Below, piece by piece: positions 20,243-29,916 of a stretch of DNA of 64,000 bases. Made by a program: the position numbers and the translations under genes. Source of the DNA: an uncultured Bacteroidales bacterium (lineage in GTDB: Bacteria; Bacteroidota; Bacteroidia; Bacteroidales; Paludibacteraceae); NCBI GenBank assembly GCA_944322025.1, contig CALUOH010000043.1:58276-122275 (forward strand), written 5' to 3'. The notes below the pieces were generated by a model that was given only the letters and a program-made list of their open reading frames with translations, was not told the DNA's origin and did not search any database. Position 1 is the stretch's first letter. Each line of letters begins with the position of its first letter.

Positions 20243-21562
20243 TCACTTGCTCCAGTATTTCTCTACGAATTCTTGTTTGATGTTCACCTCTTCGGGCTTG
20301 AAGTGCTTGCGGAACAGTGACCATGCCACATCAAGCATCTCTGTGGTGTCAATGTTCACATCTATGGCAAGCAGCTTGTCCGAATAGTCCTTCGCGAATG
20401 CAAGTGTGCGCTCATCGTAGTCTGTCAGGTCGAAGCCGTTTTCGAGTTTTGTCTTCGCGTTTGCGGCATCGGCGTAAAGGCGTACAGCGGCGTTCATTAC
20501 CTGCGGGTGGTCTTCGCGTGTCTTTTTTCCGGCCACGAGTTGTTTCAGTCGTGACAGCGAGCGGAACGGGTCGACAATAACCTTGCCTATATCAGAGTCC
20601 CTGCGCAGGAAGAGCTGACCCTCTGTGATATAACCGGTGTTGTCCGGTATGGCGTGCGTGATGTCGCCGCCCGATAAGGTAGTGACTGCAATGATGGTAA
20701 TGGACCCTCCGTCTGGGAATTGCACGGCCTTCTCGTATATCTTTGCAAGGTCGGAATAGAGTGAGCCGGGCATGGAGTCTTTCGACGGTATCTGATCCAT
20801 ACGGTTTGATACTATAGCAAGCGCATCGGCGTATGAGGTCATGTCCGTCAGCAGTACCAGCACTTTTTGGTTCTTCTCCACTGCGAAGTATTCTGCGGCA
20901 GTCAAAGCCATGTCAGGTATAAGCAGACGCTCGACAGGCGGGTTTTCTGTCGTATTCACGAAACTGACTATGCGGTCGAGTACCCCAGCATCGTTGAACA
21001 CGTTTTTGAAATATAGGTAGTCGTCGTTCGTCAGCCCCATGCCGCCGAGTATTATCTTGTCAGCCTTGGCGCGGAGCGCGACATTGGCCATAACCTGATT
21101 ATATGGCTGATCCGGGTCAGCGAAGAACGGTATCTTCTGGCCGGATACGAGGGTGTTGTTCAAATCTATGCCTGCTATGCCTGTGGCAATGAGCTCAGAC
21201 GGCTGTTTACGGCGTACGGGATTGACCGACGGGCCGCCTATCTCCACCTCAACGCCCTCTACCTCAGGACCTCCGTCTATCGGGTCTCCGAATGCGTTGA
21301 AGAAACGCCCCGCAAGCTGGTCGCTCACTTTCAGGCTTGGGGCTTTGCCGAGGAATATCACTTCTGCGTTAGTCGGGATGCCCTCTGTTCCTTCGAACAC
21401 CTGCAATGTTACATCATCGTCCATGATTTTCACTACCTGCGCGAGTTTCCCGTCCACGGTGGCAAGCTCGTCATTGCCTACTCCTGTGGCTTTCAGAGAA
21501 CAGGTCGCCTTGGTGATTTGGGTTATCTTGGTGTATATCTTCTGAAATGCTTTAGTTGCCAT
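20243..21562 (-). CDS. V-type ATPase subunit B (non-catalytic)
   Basis: 439 residues. It starts with the beta-barrel domain (KIYTKITQITKATCSLKATGVG), followed by the nucleotide-binding domain. The P-loop region is replaced by SGQKIPFFADPDQPYNQ, as expected for the regulatory B subunit that lacks an intact Walker A motif. DMTSYADALAIVSNRMDQIPS and YTEGQLFL-type YITEGQLFLRRD are conserved. Eight bases separate it from subunit A upstream. Confidence 0.95.
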   Translation of the reverse strand: MATKAFQKIYTKITQITKATCSLKATGVGNDELATVDGKLAQVVKIMDDDVTLQVFEGTEGIPTNAEVIFLGKAPSLKVSDQLAGRFFNAFGDPIDGGPEVEGVEVEIGGPSVNPVRRKQPSELIATGIAGIDLNNTLVSGQKIPFFADPDQPYNQVMANVALRAKADKIILGGMGLTNDDYLYFKNVFNDAGVLDRIVSFVNTTENPPVERLLIPDMALTAAEYFAVEKNQKVLVLLTDMTSYADALAIVSNRMDQIPSKDSMPGSLYSDLAKIYEKAVQFPDGGSITIIAVTTLSGGDITHAIPDNTGYITEGQLFLRRDSDIGKVIVDPFRSLSRLKQLVAGKKTREDHPQVMNAAVRLYADAANAKTKLENGFDLTDYDERTLAFAKDYSDKLLAIDVNIDTTEMLDVAWSLFRKHFKPEEVNIKQEFVEKYWSK

Positions 21563-21570
21563 GGCTCATT

Positions 21571-23325
21571 TTATTTTTTGCGTTCGTCTAATATTGTGTT
21601 CAGTTCGGCAAGGTATTTGTCGAAATCGGCACTCTTGTATTCCGCGTAGTTCATCTGCTTGCAGACATTGATGATGCGTTTGAAGTACTCCATCACTTCC
21701 AAGAATGTGTCGAACTTATAGTCTGTGTCACAGATGCCCATCACAAGGTCGAGCATGAATTCCTGACGGTTGAGCGGACACATGGCATCCACTTTGTCGA
21801 ATGCGTCCTGCTGGAGTATCACGAAGTCTATCACCTCTGATTTCCAGAATGTAACGTGGTAGTCTACCGGTACGCCGTCATCACCAAGGATATTAATTTG
21901 CTCCTGTACCTCCTTGCCGCGCTGGAGGATGGTCTTCATGCGGTTCACCTTGCCTATCCAGTCGCCATTGATGCGGGTCTTGATATACTCCCCGAACTCA
22001 GGGTATTCTATATATTTAGAGTAGCTTTCTATCGGGTTGACCGCTGGGTAGCGTTTTCTGTCCGCACGGCTTTGCTCGAGGGCATAGAAACAGCGTGCCG
22101 CTTTCTTTGTACCCTCGGTGACCGGCTCTTTCAAGTTACCTCCGGCAGGTGATACTGTACCTATGAATGTAATGGAGCCAGTCGCCCCGTTTTTCAGATA
22201 AACAAATCCGGCACGGCTGTAGAATGCACCGATGATTGCCGAGAGATCCATCGGGAATGCGTCCTGTCCCGGCAACTCCTCCATACGGTTACTCATCTCC
22301 CTAAGTGCCTGTGCCCAGCGCGATGTCGAGTCGGCCATGAGCAGTACTTTCAGTCCCATAGCGCGGTAGTACTCCGCAATGGTCATGGCCGTGTAGACAG
22401 ATGCCTCGCGCGACGCGACCGGCATGTTAGAGGTATTGGCCACTATTATGGTGCGCTCCATCAGCTTACGCCCAGTGTGTGGGTCTTCCAGTTCGGGAAA
22501 CTCCACGAATATCTCCACAACCTCGTTGGCACGCTCGCCACATGCCGCCATAATTACGATGTCAGCCTCTGCCTGTTTCGATATGGCGTGCTGTAACACT
22601 GTCTTTCCTGTGCCGAACGGGCCGGGGATGAACCCTGTTCCGCCCTCGACTATCGGGTTTGCCGTGTCTATTGTCCGTACGCCTGTCTCCAGCAGTTTGA
22701 ACGGACGCGGTTTCTCTCTGTGTACATTGATGGCTTTTTTTACAGGCCATTTCTGTACCATAGTGATATTGTGGTCGTTGCCATCGGTGTCAGTGATGAC
22801 GGCAATCGTGTCGTTTATCTTGTATTGTCCTGCCGCGACAATTGATTTAACAGTGTATTCGCCCTCCATGACGAACGGCACCATGATTTTGTGTGGCTGG
22901 TGATTCTCGTCTACCTCACCAAGCCAAGATGCCGCCTCAACCTTGTCGCCCGCTTTTGCCAGCGGTTTGAAGTCCCACAGTTTTTCCGTGTCGAGAGGGG
23001 AGTTGTATTCTCCGCGTTTAAGGAATACGCCAGTCAGTTTGTCGAGGTCGTTCTGCAAACCGTCATAGTTTCGGGAGAGGAGACCCGGGCCGAGCGTCAC
23101 TTCAAGCATGTAACCCGTGAACTCAACATCGTTGCCCACTTTAAGACCGCGTGTGCTCTCGAAGACCTGAACGAACACGTTTCCCCTGTTCACTTTCAGT
23201 ACCTCGGCCATCAGCCGTGTGTCGCTTATCGAGATGTAGCATATCTCGTTCTGTGCCACAGGCCCGTCAACCTCCACGGTCACGAGGTTGGAAATTATAC
23301 CTTTTACCTTTCCTTTTGTTGGCAT
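21571..23325 (-). CDS. V-type ATPase catalytic subunit A
   Basis: 584 residues. After the N-terminal barrel comes the V-type-specific bulge domain (about residues 115-190), then the Walker A motif GPFGTGKTVLQ, GERANEVVEIFVEFPEL and MADSTSRWAQALREMS of the catalytic site, and a helical C-terminal domain. Hydrolyses or synthesises ATP in the cytoplasmic V1 head. It starts seven bases after the DUF2764 stop. Confidence 0.97.
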   Translation of the reverse strand: MPTKGKVKGIISNLVTVEVDGPVAQNEICYISISDTRLMAEVLKVNRGNVFVQVFESTRGLKVGNDVEFTGYMLEVTLGPGLLSRNYDGLQNDLDKLTGVFLKRGEYNSPLDTEKLWDFKPLAKAGDKVEAASWLGEVDENHQPHKIMVPFVMEGEYTVKSIVAAGQYKINDTIAVITDTDGNDHNITMVQKWPVKKAINVHREKPRPFKLLETGVRTIDTANPIVEGGTGFIPGPFGTGKTVLQHAISKQAEADIVIMAACGERANEVVEIFVEFPELEDPHTGRKLMERTIIVANTSNMPVASREASVYTAMTIAEYYRAMGLKVLLMADSTSRWAQALREMSNRMEELPGQDAFPMDLSAIIGAFYSRAGFVYLKNGATGSITFIGTVSPAGGNLKEPVTEGTKKAARCFYALEQSRADRKRYPAVNPIESYSKYIEYPEFGEYIKTRINGDWIGKVNRMKTILQRGKEVQEQINILGDDGVPVDYHVTFWKSEVIDFVILQQDAFDKVDAMCPLNRQEFMLDLVMGICDTDYKFDTFLEVMEYFKRIINVCKQMNYAEYKSADFDKYLAELNTILDERKK

Positions 23326-23331
23326 AATATA

Positions 23332-24213
23332 TCAGTTTTCTGTTTGTTTTCTGTTTGGTGTAGTGTGGCTGTCGTCGAAAGTGAGGCCTTTCTTCATCTC
23401 GGCCAGCAATCCTTTGAAGACGCTCTTGCCTCTCTCAGTGTCAAGCCCGTCCCAGCGGTGAAGTATCTCGCATTTCAGCCAGAAGCTCAGCACTTTCTCT
23501 ATTGAGAAATATTCGAAGAATGTCTGCTCTTCGAGCCACTGCCATTTGAGTGCGTCTATACGTTTCTCGCGCTCCATGAGGTCGGCCGTTTCAGCCACGG
23601 AGACTATGGTGTCGAAGTCGTCGCAGATGCCTTTCAGACCGAAGTCGCGTGCGTTGGGATTCTTGCGTATGGTCTCCGCCACTTCGTTGTGACCTACAAT
23701 TGCTCCCTTGATGTCCCAGCCGTGCTTGCGGCAGGTGAATGCCGTCAGTATATTGTTCAGGTCGAGGCAGAATTCGAACCACTGCGCTATGAACTTGTTG
23801 CTGCACCGCATGCCGTAGTCGTAGTAGAGCGTGGAGAGCAGCTCTTCGTCGTGTCTGTCCTCGCCGCTATCCTGCGCGGTGTCATGGGTGCTGTGGTAGT
23901 ATTCCGCCATATAGGGTATGAGCCTCGGTTCGTGCTTTTCCATGAACTCCGTGCCGTTTTCAAGTATGCCGATGATGTCCTCCCAGTCGTCCGCAGTGAG
24001 GTTGCCGAGGCTGTTAAGCACGGCATTTTTGTCTGCGAGGTATGCAGTGAGGTTCTCATTGTCATAGCGCATCCTGAGGAGTTTCAGAAGGCGTTTGTCC
24101 CTGTCGGACAGCAGCGCGTCCAGCTCTTCAAGGAGCGCGTCCATCTGTGGCGCGTCTTTGGCATTGTCCGGCGTGATGTCCGGCAGTCCCGCTATAAAGC
24201 TATAATAGTTCAT
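23332..24213 (-). CDS. DUF2764 protein of the V-ATPase operon, candidate subunit C equivalent
   Basis: 293 residues, helical, no signal peptide. It starts MNYYSFIAGLPDITPDNAKDA and has a Tyr/Trp-rich middle (KFIAQWFEFCLDLNNILTAFTCR; then ALKWQWLEEQTFFEYFSIE). It belongs to DUF2764, found between E and A genes in V-ATPase operons of Bacteroidetes, and as I recall of Chlamydiae and spirochaetes. The operon shows no recognisable subunit C, F or G. The length and helical character, and the segment NILTAFTCRKHGWD that resembles the NxxxxxRxK-type repeats of subunit C, suggest it is a divergent collar subunit. Inference only. Confidence 0.8.
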   Translation of the reverse strand: MNYYSFIAGLPDITPDNAKDAPQMDALLEELDALLSDRDKRLLKLLRMRYDNENLTAYLADKNAVLNSLGNLTADDWEDIIGILENGTEFMEKHEPRLIPYMAEYYHSTHDTAQDSGEDRHDEELLSTLYYDYGMRCSNKFIAQWFEFCLDLNNILTAFTCRKHGWDIKGAIVGHNEVAETIRKNPNARDFGLKGICDDFDTIVSVAETADLMEREKRIDALKWQWLEEQTFFEYFSIEKVLSFWLKCEILHRWDGLDTERGKSVFKGLLAEMKKGLTFDDSHTTPNRKQTEN

Positions 24214-24338
24214 AAATCAGTTATGTTTGTTGCCTGCGTCGCCCGCGTCTTCCGGTTGTGGATGTCCCAACAGGGAGAGAGGGGCGCCCCTTTATATGTG
24301 TATGGCGTGAACCGGCCAAGGTTTCCGTCCAGTATGTA

Positions 24339-24932
24339 TTACTTGAACAGCATCTCTATCAGTTTCGGGCGGAGGAACTGCTTGAAATATTCGACAAACT
24401 CCTCTTCGCCGAACCTTACTTTGTATCCGCCGTCGGCAGGGATAATCTCAAAGTCGCTCTTTATGCCTTTCACCTCATTTATCTTCACTCCCTTGTCGAG
24501 GAGGCCTTTGGCGTTTGCCGCGAAGTAGTCTTCAAGCTCTTTGGCGTTTTTGGCGTTGATTTCCACATTGCCGGTTTTAGCCCATTCGGCAGTGAAGTCC
24601 GCTATGATTTTCTGCATGAAAGCCTTGTCGGCGGTGGCAGCCTTGACGGAGTCACGCACGAGCCTGTCACATATAAGGTCTGTCACTTCTGTTTTAAGGG
24701 CGTTTACAGCCTGTTTAGCGAAGAGTGTGAGTTCAGCTTGGGTGTTTTCCTCTATTTTGGCGGCTCTTCTTTCAGCAGCATCCATCAGTGAGTCGGCTGC
24801 CATTTTTGCGTTGGCCACTATTTTTTCTCCGTCATTTTCTGCCTTAGCTATGATAGCGGCGGCTTCCTTTTTGCCTTTTTCTACGCCTTCGGTGTAGATT
24901 TTGTCGGTCAGTTCCTGAAGTTTGACATCCAT
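24339..24932 (-). CDS. V-type ATPase subunit E (peripheral stalk)
   Basis: 197 residues from the ATG at 24932 (MDVKLQELTDKIY, as in Bacteroides homologues); 24938 gives two more residues. The N-terminal half is a long charged helix (EGVEKGKKEAAAIIAKAEND) that makes the stator stalk, and the C-terminal half is an alpha/beta head (DFEIIPADGGYKVRFGEEEFVEYF). First gene of the operon; the DUF2764 gene follows after about 125 bp. Confidence 0.9.
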   Translation of the reverse strand: MDVKLQELTDKIYTEGVEKGKKEAAAIIAKAENDGEKIVANAKMAADSLMDAAERRAAKIEENTQAELTLFAKQAVNALKTEVTDLICDRLVRDSVKAATADKAFMQKIIADFTAEWAKTGNVEINAKNAKELEDYFAANAKGLLDKGVKINEVKGIKSDFEIIPADGGYKVRFGEEEFVEYFKQFLRPKLIEMLFK

Positions 24933-25596
24933 ATACATGTATTTTTTATGTTATCTCTATTGTCTTCGGGGCAGGCAAGCCATGTGTCAGAGGAGGGCTG
25001 CCCTCATGATATTTACGTTCAAAAATTGTGCCACGCTGCCGTGTGTCATGTCTGCGGGCGGCAGATTTGTCATGTTTTTTTGACGGCGGCGGTCTGCCAA
25101 TCGCGCCGTAAAGTTAGGACTTTATCCGTAGATTGGAATGGCAGATGGCGATAATTTTAGTTAAAGTCGTGCGGATTTCGCGGTTGTCACAGCTTTTTTT
25201 CTAAAGGAGCTGTGAAGGGGTGGGCAAAAGAGGCAGCGCGGCGATGGGGTGTAATCTTTGCAACGATTTGACGCAAAAATGCCGAAGAATGTCGACTTGC
25301 TTGGTTGAGGGTAGCGGGAAAGTAGCTGGATGTTGCTGATGTATCTGTTTGTCAGTGTGTTATGTGGAGTGAATGATGCGTAGTGAGAGTGGTGGTTGAA
25401 AGGGGGCTGTGCGTTTTGTGAATTTGAAGTGTGTGGAGAATGTGTGGGCAGGAGGCGGGGCGAGGAGCGGAAAAATATTTGTTTCGGATAAATGTTTGCC
25501 GGATATGGATTTTTGATTAATTTTGTGAGTGGTAACCGGTGGACGCGTGCCGAGGGTGCTTGCGTGGCCGGGAGATGATAAAGAGTTTGATAGAGT
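24933..25596. other. 664-bp divergent gap between V-ATPase operon and gpsA
   Basis: No gene supported. The V-ATPase side has a GC-rich potential hairpin GGGCAG/CTGCCC (about 24969-25002) and no perfect promoter match; TAACTTTA on the minus strand near 25113 is the nearest. The gpsA side carries a G-rich segment (25291-25345) similar to that at 6379-6433, and the gpsA promoter. Confidence 0.5.
25495..25525 (+). promoter_or_regulatory. Promoter of gpsA-pgi
   Basis: TTTG (25495-25498), a 19-bp spacer and TAATTTTG (25518-25525) match the Bacteroidetes consensus, giving a leader of about 65 nt before gpsA. Confidence 0.78.
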
Positions 25597-26601
25597 ATGA
25601 TGGAAGATACGGACAGACCGAGGATAGCTATCATGGGCGGGGGCAGCTGGGCTACTGCCATTGCCAAGATTGTGATGAAGAGGCAGGAGGAGATTGTGTG
25701 GTACATGCGCCGTCAGGACCAGATAGACGAGTTTATGCGCGTGGGGCATAACCCTTCGTACCTGTCGTCGGTGATATTTGATACGGAACGAATAAAGTTT
25801 ACGAGCAAGATAAATGTGGCGGTGGACAGCGCGGATGTGCTGGTGTTCGCCACGCCGTCGCCGTTTTTCAAGTCGCACATGAAGAAGCTGCGCAGGAGGA
25901 TAGACGGCAAGATAATAGTGTCGGCAATCAAGGGTATAGTGCCGGACGAGAACCTCGTGCTGTCGGAGTATTTTAATAAGGTGTACGGGGTGCCGATGGA
26001 GCGCATAGCGGTGCTGAGCGGGCCGTGCCATGCGGAGGAGGTGGCTCTGGAGCGGACGTCGTATCTGACTGTGGCGAGCCTCGACAGGGAGTTGGCGCGT
26101 ATTGTGGCATCATTTTTCCAGAATGACTTCATAAGGACGTGCACTTCGGACGATGTGCGGGGGGTGGAGTATTCGTCGGTGATGAAGAACATCTACGCCA
26201 TTGCGGCGGGCATCTGCCACGGGCTGAAGTACGGGGACAACTTTCAGGCTGTGCTTATAAGCAACGCCATTCAGGAGATGAACCGTTTCTGCAACGCTGT
26301 CTACCCGTTCCACAGGAATTTGCAGGACTCTGTCTATCTGGGGGATTTGCTTGTGACGGCGTATTCCAAGTTTTCGCGCAACAGGACGTTCGGCACGATG
26401 ATAGGGAAGGGGTATTCGGTGAAGACGGCGCAGGTGGAGATGGAGATGATAGCGGAGGGCTATTACGGCACTAAGTGCATACACGAGATAAACGGGAACT
26501 ATCAGGTGAAGATGCCTATACTGGATGCGGTGTACGCCATACTGTACGAGAAGCAGTCGCCGATGATAGTGATGCGTGCGCTGACGGAGCAGCTTATGTG
26601 A
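25597..26601 (+). CDS. gpsA: Glycerol-3-phosphate dehydrogenase [NAD(P)+]
   Basis: 334 residues. The Rossmann motif is IAIMGGGSWATAIAKI, followed by FATPSPFFKSHMKKL, SAIKGIVPDENLVLSEYF, LSGPCHAEEVALER and, in the helical C-terminal domain, EYSSVMKNIYAIAAGICHGLKYGDN with the catalytic lysine. It reduces dihydroxyacetone phosphate to sn-glycerol-3-phosphate for phospholipids. GGGSWA replaces the more common GAGSWG, as in other Bacteroidetes. It probably shares a transcript with pgi, 71 bp downstream. Confidence 0.95.
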   Translation: MMEDTDRPRIAIMGGGSWATAIAKIVMKRQEEIVWYMRRQDQIDEFMRVGHNPSYLSSVIFDTERIKFTSKINVAVDSADVLVFATPSPFFKSHMKKLRRRIDGKIIVSAIKGIVPDENLVLSEYFNKVYGVPMERIAVLSGPCHAEEVALERTSYLTVASLDRELARIVASFFQNDFIRTCTSDDVRGVEYSSVMKNIYAIAAGICHGLKYGDNFQAVLISNAIQEMNRFCNAVYPFHRNLQDSVYLGDLLVTAYSKFSRNRTFGTMIGKGYSVKTAQVEMEMIAEGYYGTKCIHEINGNYQVKMPILDAVYAILYEKQSPMIVMRALTEQLM

Positions 26602-26672
26602 GGGGCGCGTGCGCGGATTTACGGATGAAGGAGACTAAGAAGGTAAGGCAAGGAGACTAACAAGGCAAGGAT

Positions 26673-28019
26673 ATGAGAAAGGACATCAGTTTGGATTTAA
26701 GCAAGGCGGCAGGATTTGTCGGCGATGAGGCGATAAAGAGGTATGCTGACAAGACGGCAGAGTGTAACGCCGCGCTGCACAACGGCAGCGGCAAGGGGAG
26801 CGATTTTCTCGGATGGCTCAACCTGCCGAAAGAGATTACGGAGGGGCAGCTGTCAGAGATAGAGGAGAGCGCGAGTGTGCTGCGCGAGAGCTGCGAGGCC
26901 GTAGTGGTCATAGGTATAGGGGGCAGCTATCTCGGCGCAAAGGCTGTGATAGAGGCATTGTCCAGTTCGTTCGACTGGCTTGTGAGGGAGAGGAAGAGTC
27001 CTGTGGTGCTGTATGCGGGGCAGAATATAGGCGAGGATTATATATATGAGCTCCAGGAGCTTCTGAAAGGGCGTAAGTTCGGTATCATTTCCATATCGAA
27101 ATCGGGTACGACCACTGAGCCGGCATTGGCGTTCAGGTTGCTGAAAACACAGCTCGAAGAGCAGCAGGGCGTGGAGGAGGCGCGGCGGCTCATAGTATGT
27201 GTCACGGACAAAAGGCGCGGCGCGCTCAGGACTCTCGCAACGCAAGAGGGGTACAAGACATTCGTCATAGAGGACAATGTGGGCGGACGCTATTCCGTGC
27301 TGACACCGGTGGGACTGCTGCCCATTGCCGTGGCAGGGTTCGACATCCGTGCGCTCGTGGAGGGCGCGGCGCGTATGCAGGAGCGTTGCGCTGACGGTGT
27401 GACGTATGAGGATAACATGGCGGCGCAGTATGCCGCAGTGCGCAATGCGCTATATGCCAGCGGAAAGAAGACCGAGATACTCGTCAATTTCCATCCTAAG
27501 CTGCACTACGTGTCGGAGTGGTGGAAGCAGCTTTACGGCGAGAGCGAAGGCAAGGAGCACAAAGGCATATTCCCCGCATCGGTGGATTTCACGACAGACC
27601 TCCACTCGATGGGGCAGTGGATTCAGGAGGGGGAACGCACCATCTTCGAGACCGTTATCAGCGTGGAGAAGATGAGGCACGAAGTGCGCATCCCCGCTAA
27701 CGAGGCCAATCTGGACGGGCTTAACTTCCTGTCGGGCAGGCGTGTGGACGAGGTGAACAAGATGGCGGAGCTCGGCACGATGCTGGCGCATGTGGACGGC
27801 GGAGTGCCCAATATCAAGATAACGATGCCTGAACTGGACGAGTATTGCCTCGGCGAACTGATATATTTCTTTGAAAAGGCGTGCGGCATAAGCGGCTATC
27901 TGCTCGGCATCAATCCGTTTGACCAGCCCGGTGTGGAGGCGTACAAGAAGAACATGTTCGCCCTGCTCGGCAAGCCCGGTTATGAAAAAGAGACCGAGGA
28001 GATAAAGAAGAGGTTGTGA
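26673..28019 (+). CDS. pgi: Glucose-6-phosphate isomerase
   Basis: 448 residues, the shorter bacterial form. [19 protein letters not shown] and [20 protein letters not shown] are the sugar-phosphate binding SIS motifs; [22 protein letters not shown] and [14 protein letters not shown] carry active-site residues of the family. It interconverts glucose-6-phosphate and fructose-6-phosphate, linking glycolysis with the sugar nucleotides used in the downstream glycan cluster and the glycogen genes. Confidence 0.97.
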   Translation: MRKDISLDLSKAAGFVGDEAIKRYADKTAECNAALHNGSGKGSDFLGWLNLPKEITEGQLSEIEESASVLRESCEAVVVIGIGGSYLGAKAVIEALSSSFDWLVRERKSPVVLYAGQNIGEDYIYELQELLKGRKFGIISISKSGTTTEPALAFRLLKTQLEEQQGVEEARRLIVCVTDKRRGALRTLATQEGYKTFVIEDNVGGRYSVLTPVGLLPIAVAGFDIRALVEGAARMQERCADGVTYEDNMAAQYAAVRNALYASGKKTEILVNFHPKLHYVSEWWKQLYGESEGKEHKGIFPASVDFTTDLHSMGQWIQEGERTIFETVISVEKMRHEVRIPANEANLDGLNFLSGRRVDEVNKMAELGTMLAHVDGGVPNIKITMPELDEYCLGELIYFFEKACGISGYLLGINPFDQPGVEAYKKNMFALLGKPGYEKETEEIKKRL

Positions 28020-28087
28020 GGACGGTGTTTGCCGCAGTGTACGCTGTGATTTGTCTTTGGCCAGCGGTATAAGAGAGTTTTGTCGTT

Positions 28088-29068
28088 ATGAAGTTTTCCG
28101 TTATAGTGCCGGTGTATAGCCGTCCGCAGGAGATGGAGGAGTTTCTTGCAAGTCTTGCCAAGCAGACTGACAAGGATTTTGAGGTCATCGTCATGGAAGA
28201 ACCCTCGCACAATCAATGCGACGGGGTCTGCGACAGATACAGAATGGCGGGTCTGGATGTGAAGCATTATGCGGTGCATGCCGGCCGGAGCGAAAGACGG
28301 AACGAGGGCATCAGAAAGGCAGGGGGTGACTATTTACTGCTGTTCGATTCGGACTGTATCATCCCGCCGCAGTACATGGAGACAGTGAGAAACGCACTGA
28401 CTGATAGTTATGTGGACTGTTTCGGAGGTCCGGACAGTGCTGACAGTTCTTTTTCTGATGTCCAATTGGCAGTCAATTATTCAATGACTTCCATGATGAC
28501 GACGGGCGGAATAAGGGGTGGAATGAAGAGGGTGGACAAGTTTCTGCCGAGGTCTTTCAATATGGGTTTCTCCCGTGAGGTGTTTGACCGTATTGGGGGA
28601 TACCGGGACATGATAGGTGAGGATACAGACTTGAGCCTGCGAATAAAAGAGGCGGGCTTTTCGGTACGCCTGATTAAGGAGGCGTATGTGTACCACAAAA
28701 GGCGTCTGACATTGAGGAAGTTCTACCGTCAGGTCAATACGTTCGGCAAGGCGCGGGTGCTATTGACGAAGCTGCATCCGGGATCGCTTAAACTGACACA
28801 TCTTTTTCCGGCCTGTTTTGCCATAGGCAATGTGCTGCTTGTACTGATGTCTATCATCATGTGTCAGTGGCTGTGGCTATTGCCGATAGTGCTGTATGTG
28901 GCGGCTATTTTTGTAGAGTCGTATGTGCGTAACCGTCGGTGGAGGGTGGCATTCCTGTCTGTGGCAACAAGCTATATACAGATGTTCGGCTACGGCATAG
29001 GGTTCATGGATGAGATGATAACACACAGGGCCACGGACATGGCGGCAGAGAGACTGTACAGGCAGTGA
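28088..29068 (+). CDS. GT2 glycosyltransferase with C-terminal membrane helices
   Basis: 326 residues. KFSVIVPVYSRPQEMEEFLASL starts the GT-A fold, HAGRSERRNEGIRKAGGDYLLLFDSD gives the metal-binding DSD, and GEDTDLSLRIKEAGF is the ED motif of processive or semi-processive GT2 enzymes. Two or three hydrophobic helices lie at about residues 238-290. The active site is cytoplasmic at the inner membrane. It opens the surface-glycan locus, 55 bp before rfbF, and probably adds a sugar to a lipid-linked oligosaccharide; the donor is unknown. Confidence 0.85.
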   Translation: MKFSVIVPVYSRPQEMEEFLASLAKQTDKDFEVIVMEEPSHNQCDGVCDRYRMAGLDVKHYAVHAGRSERRNEGIRKAGGDYLLLFDSDCIIPPQYMETVRNALTDSYVDCFGGPDSADSSFSDVQLAVNYSMTSMMTTGGIRGGMKRVDKFLPRSFNMGFSREVFDRIGGYRDMIGEDTDLSLRIKEAGFSVRLIKEAYVYHKRRLTLRKFYRQVNTFGKARVLLTKLHPGSLKLTHLFPACFAIGNVLLVLMSIIMCQWLWLLPIVLYVAAIFVESYVRNRRWRVAFLSVATSYIQMFGYGIGFMDEMITHRATDMAAERLYRQ

Positions 29069-29123
29069 CATTTGCGCCGATAGACAGGTAGTGCATGGTT
29101 TAATCAGGAGAAAACGATATATT

Positions 29124-29894
29124 ATGAAAGTTGTTATTCTGGCGGGAGGTTTCGGTACACGCCTCAGTGAGGCTACGGCAGTAGTGCCGAAACCGATGGT
29201 CGAGGTGGGCGGAAAACCGATATTGTGGCATATCATGAAGATATACAGTCATTATGGATTTAATGACTTCATAATCTGTTGCGGGTACAAGCAGTATGTC
29301 ATCAAGGAGTATTTCGCCAACTATTTCAGACACAACTGCGATATGACGGTGGACTTGTCAGACAACAGTGTCAAGGTATTGGACAACCATTCTGAGAATT
29401 GGAGAGTCACTATGGTTGACACTGGCATTGACACATTGACAGGTGGCAGGATAAAGAGGATACAGAAATATGTGGGAAACGCACCGTTTTTGCTGACATA
29501 CGGTGATGGTGTGGGCGATGTTGATATCCCTGCTACTATCGAAGCACACAGAAAGGCGGGTAAATATCTGACCATGACAACATACCAGCCAAGCGGAAAA
29601 CTGGGGGTGGTCGATATAGCGGATGACGGGAGTATAAGGAATTTCCTCGAAAAACCGAAAGCCGGAGGCTCTTGGATTAACGCGGGTTTTTTTGTGTGCG
29701 AGCCGGAGGTGTTTGGGGTACTCGGCGGAGACAGTGAGATGTTTGAGAGAGAACCGATGCAGAGGTTGCTGTCTCAGGGTCAGATGAATGCATATAAGCA
29801 TACGGGTTTCTGGAAACCGATGGACACGCTGAGGGACAATACTGAGCTGAATGAGATGTGGAGCAGTGGCAACGCCCCGTGGAAAGTGTGGTAG
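29124..29894 (+). CDS. rfbF: Glucose-1-phosphate cytidylyltransferase
   Basis: 256 residues from ATG 29124; the frame opens 33 bases earlier but MKVVILAGGFGTRLSEATAV is the canonical beginning. VPKPMVEVGGKPILWHIMKIYSHYG, TYGDGVGDVD and WINAGFFVCEPEV match RfbF, which makes CDP-glucose from CTP and glucose-1-phosphate. First committed step of a CDP-6-deoxyhexose pathway, followed directly by the 4,6-dehydratase. Confidence 0.95.
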   Translation: MKVVILAGGFGTRLSEATAVVPKPMVEVGGKPILWHIMKIYSHYGFNDFIICCGYKQYVIKEYFANYFRHNCDMTVDLSDNSVKVLDNHSENWRVTMVDTGIDTLTGGRIKRIQKYVGNAPFLLTYGDGVGDVDIPATIEAHRKAGKYLTMTTYQPSGKLGVVDIADDGSIRNFLEKPKAGGSWINAGFFVCEPEVFGVLGGDSEMFEREPMQRLLSQGQMNAYKHTGFWKPMDTLRDNTELNEMWSSGNAPWKVW

Positions 29895-29916
29895 ATGAAT
29901 GGAAAGCAAAAGGGTT

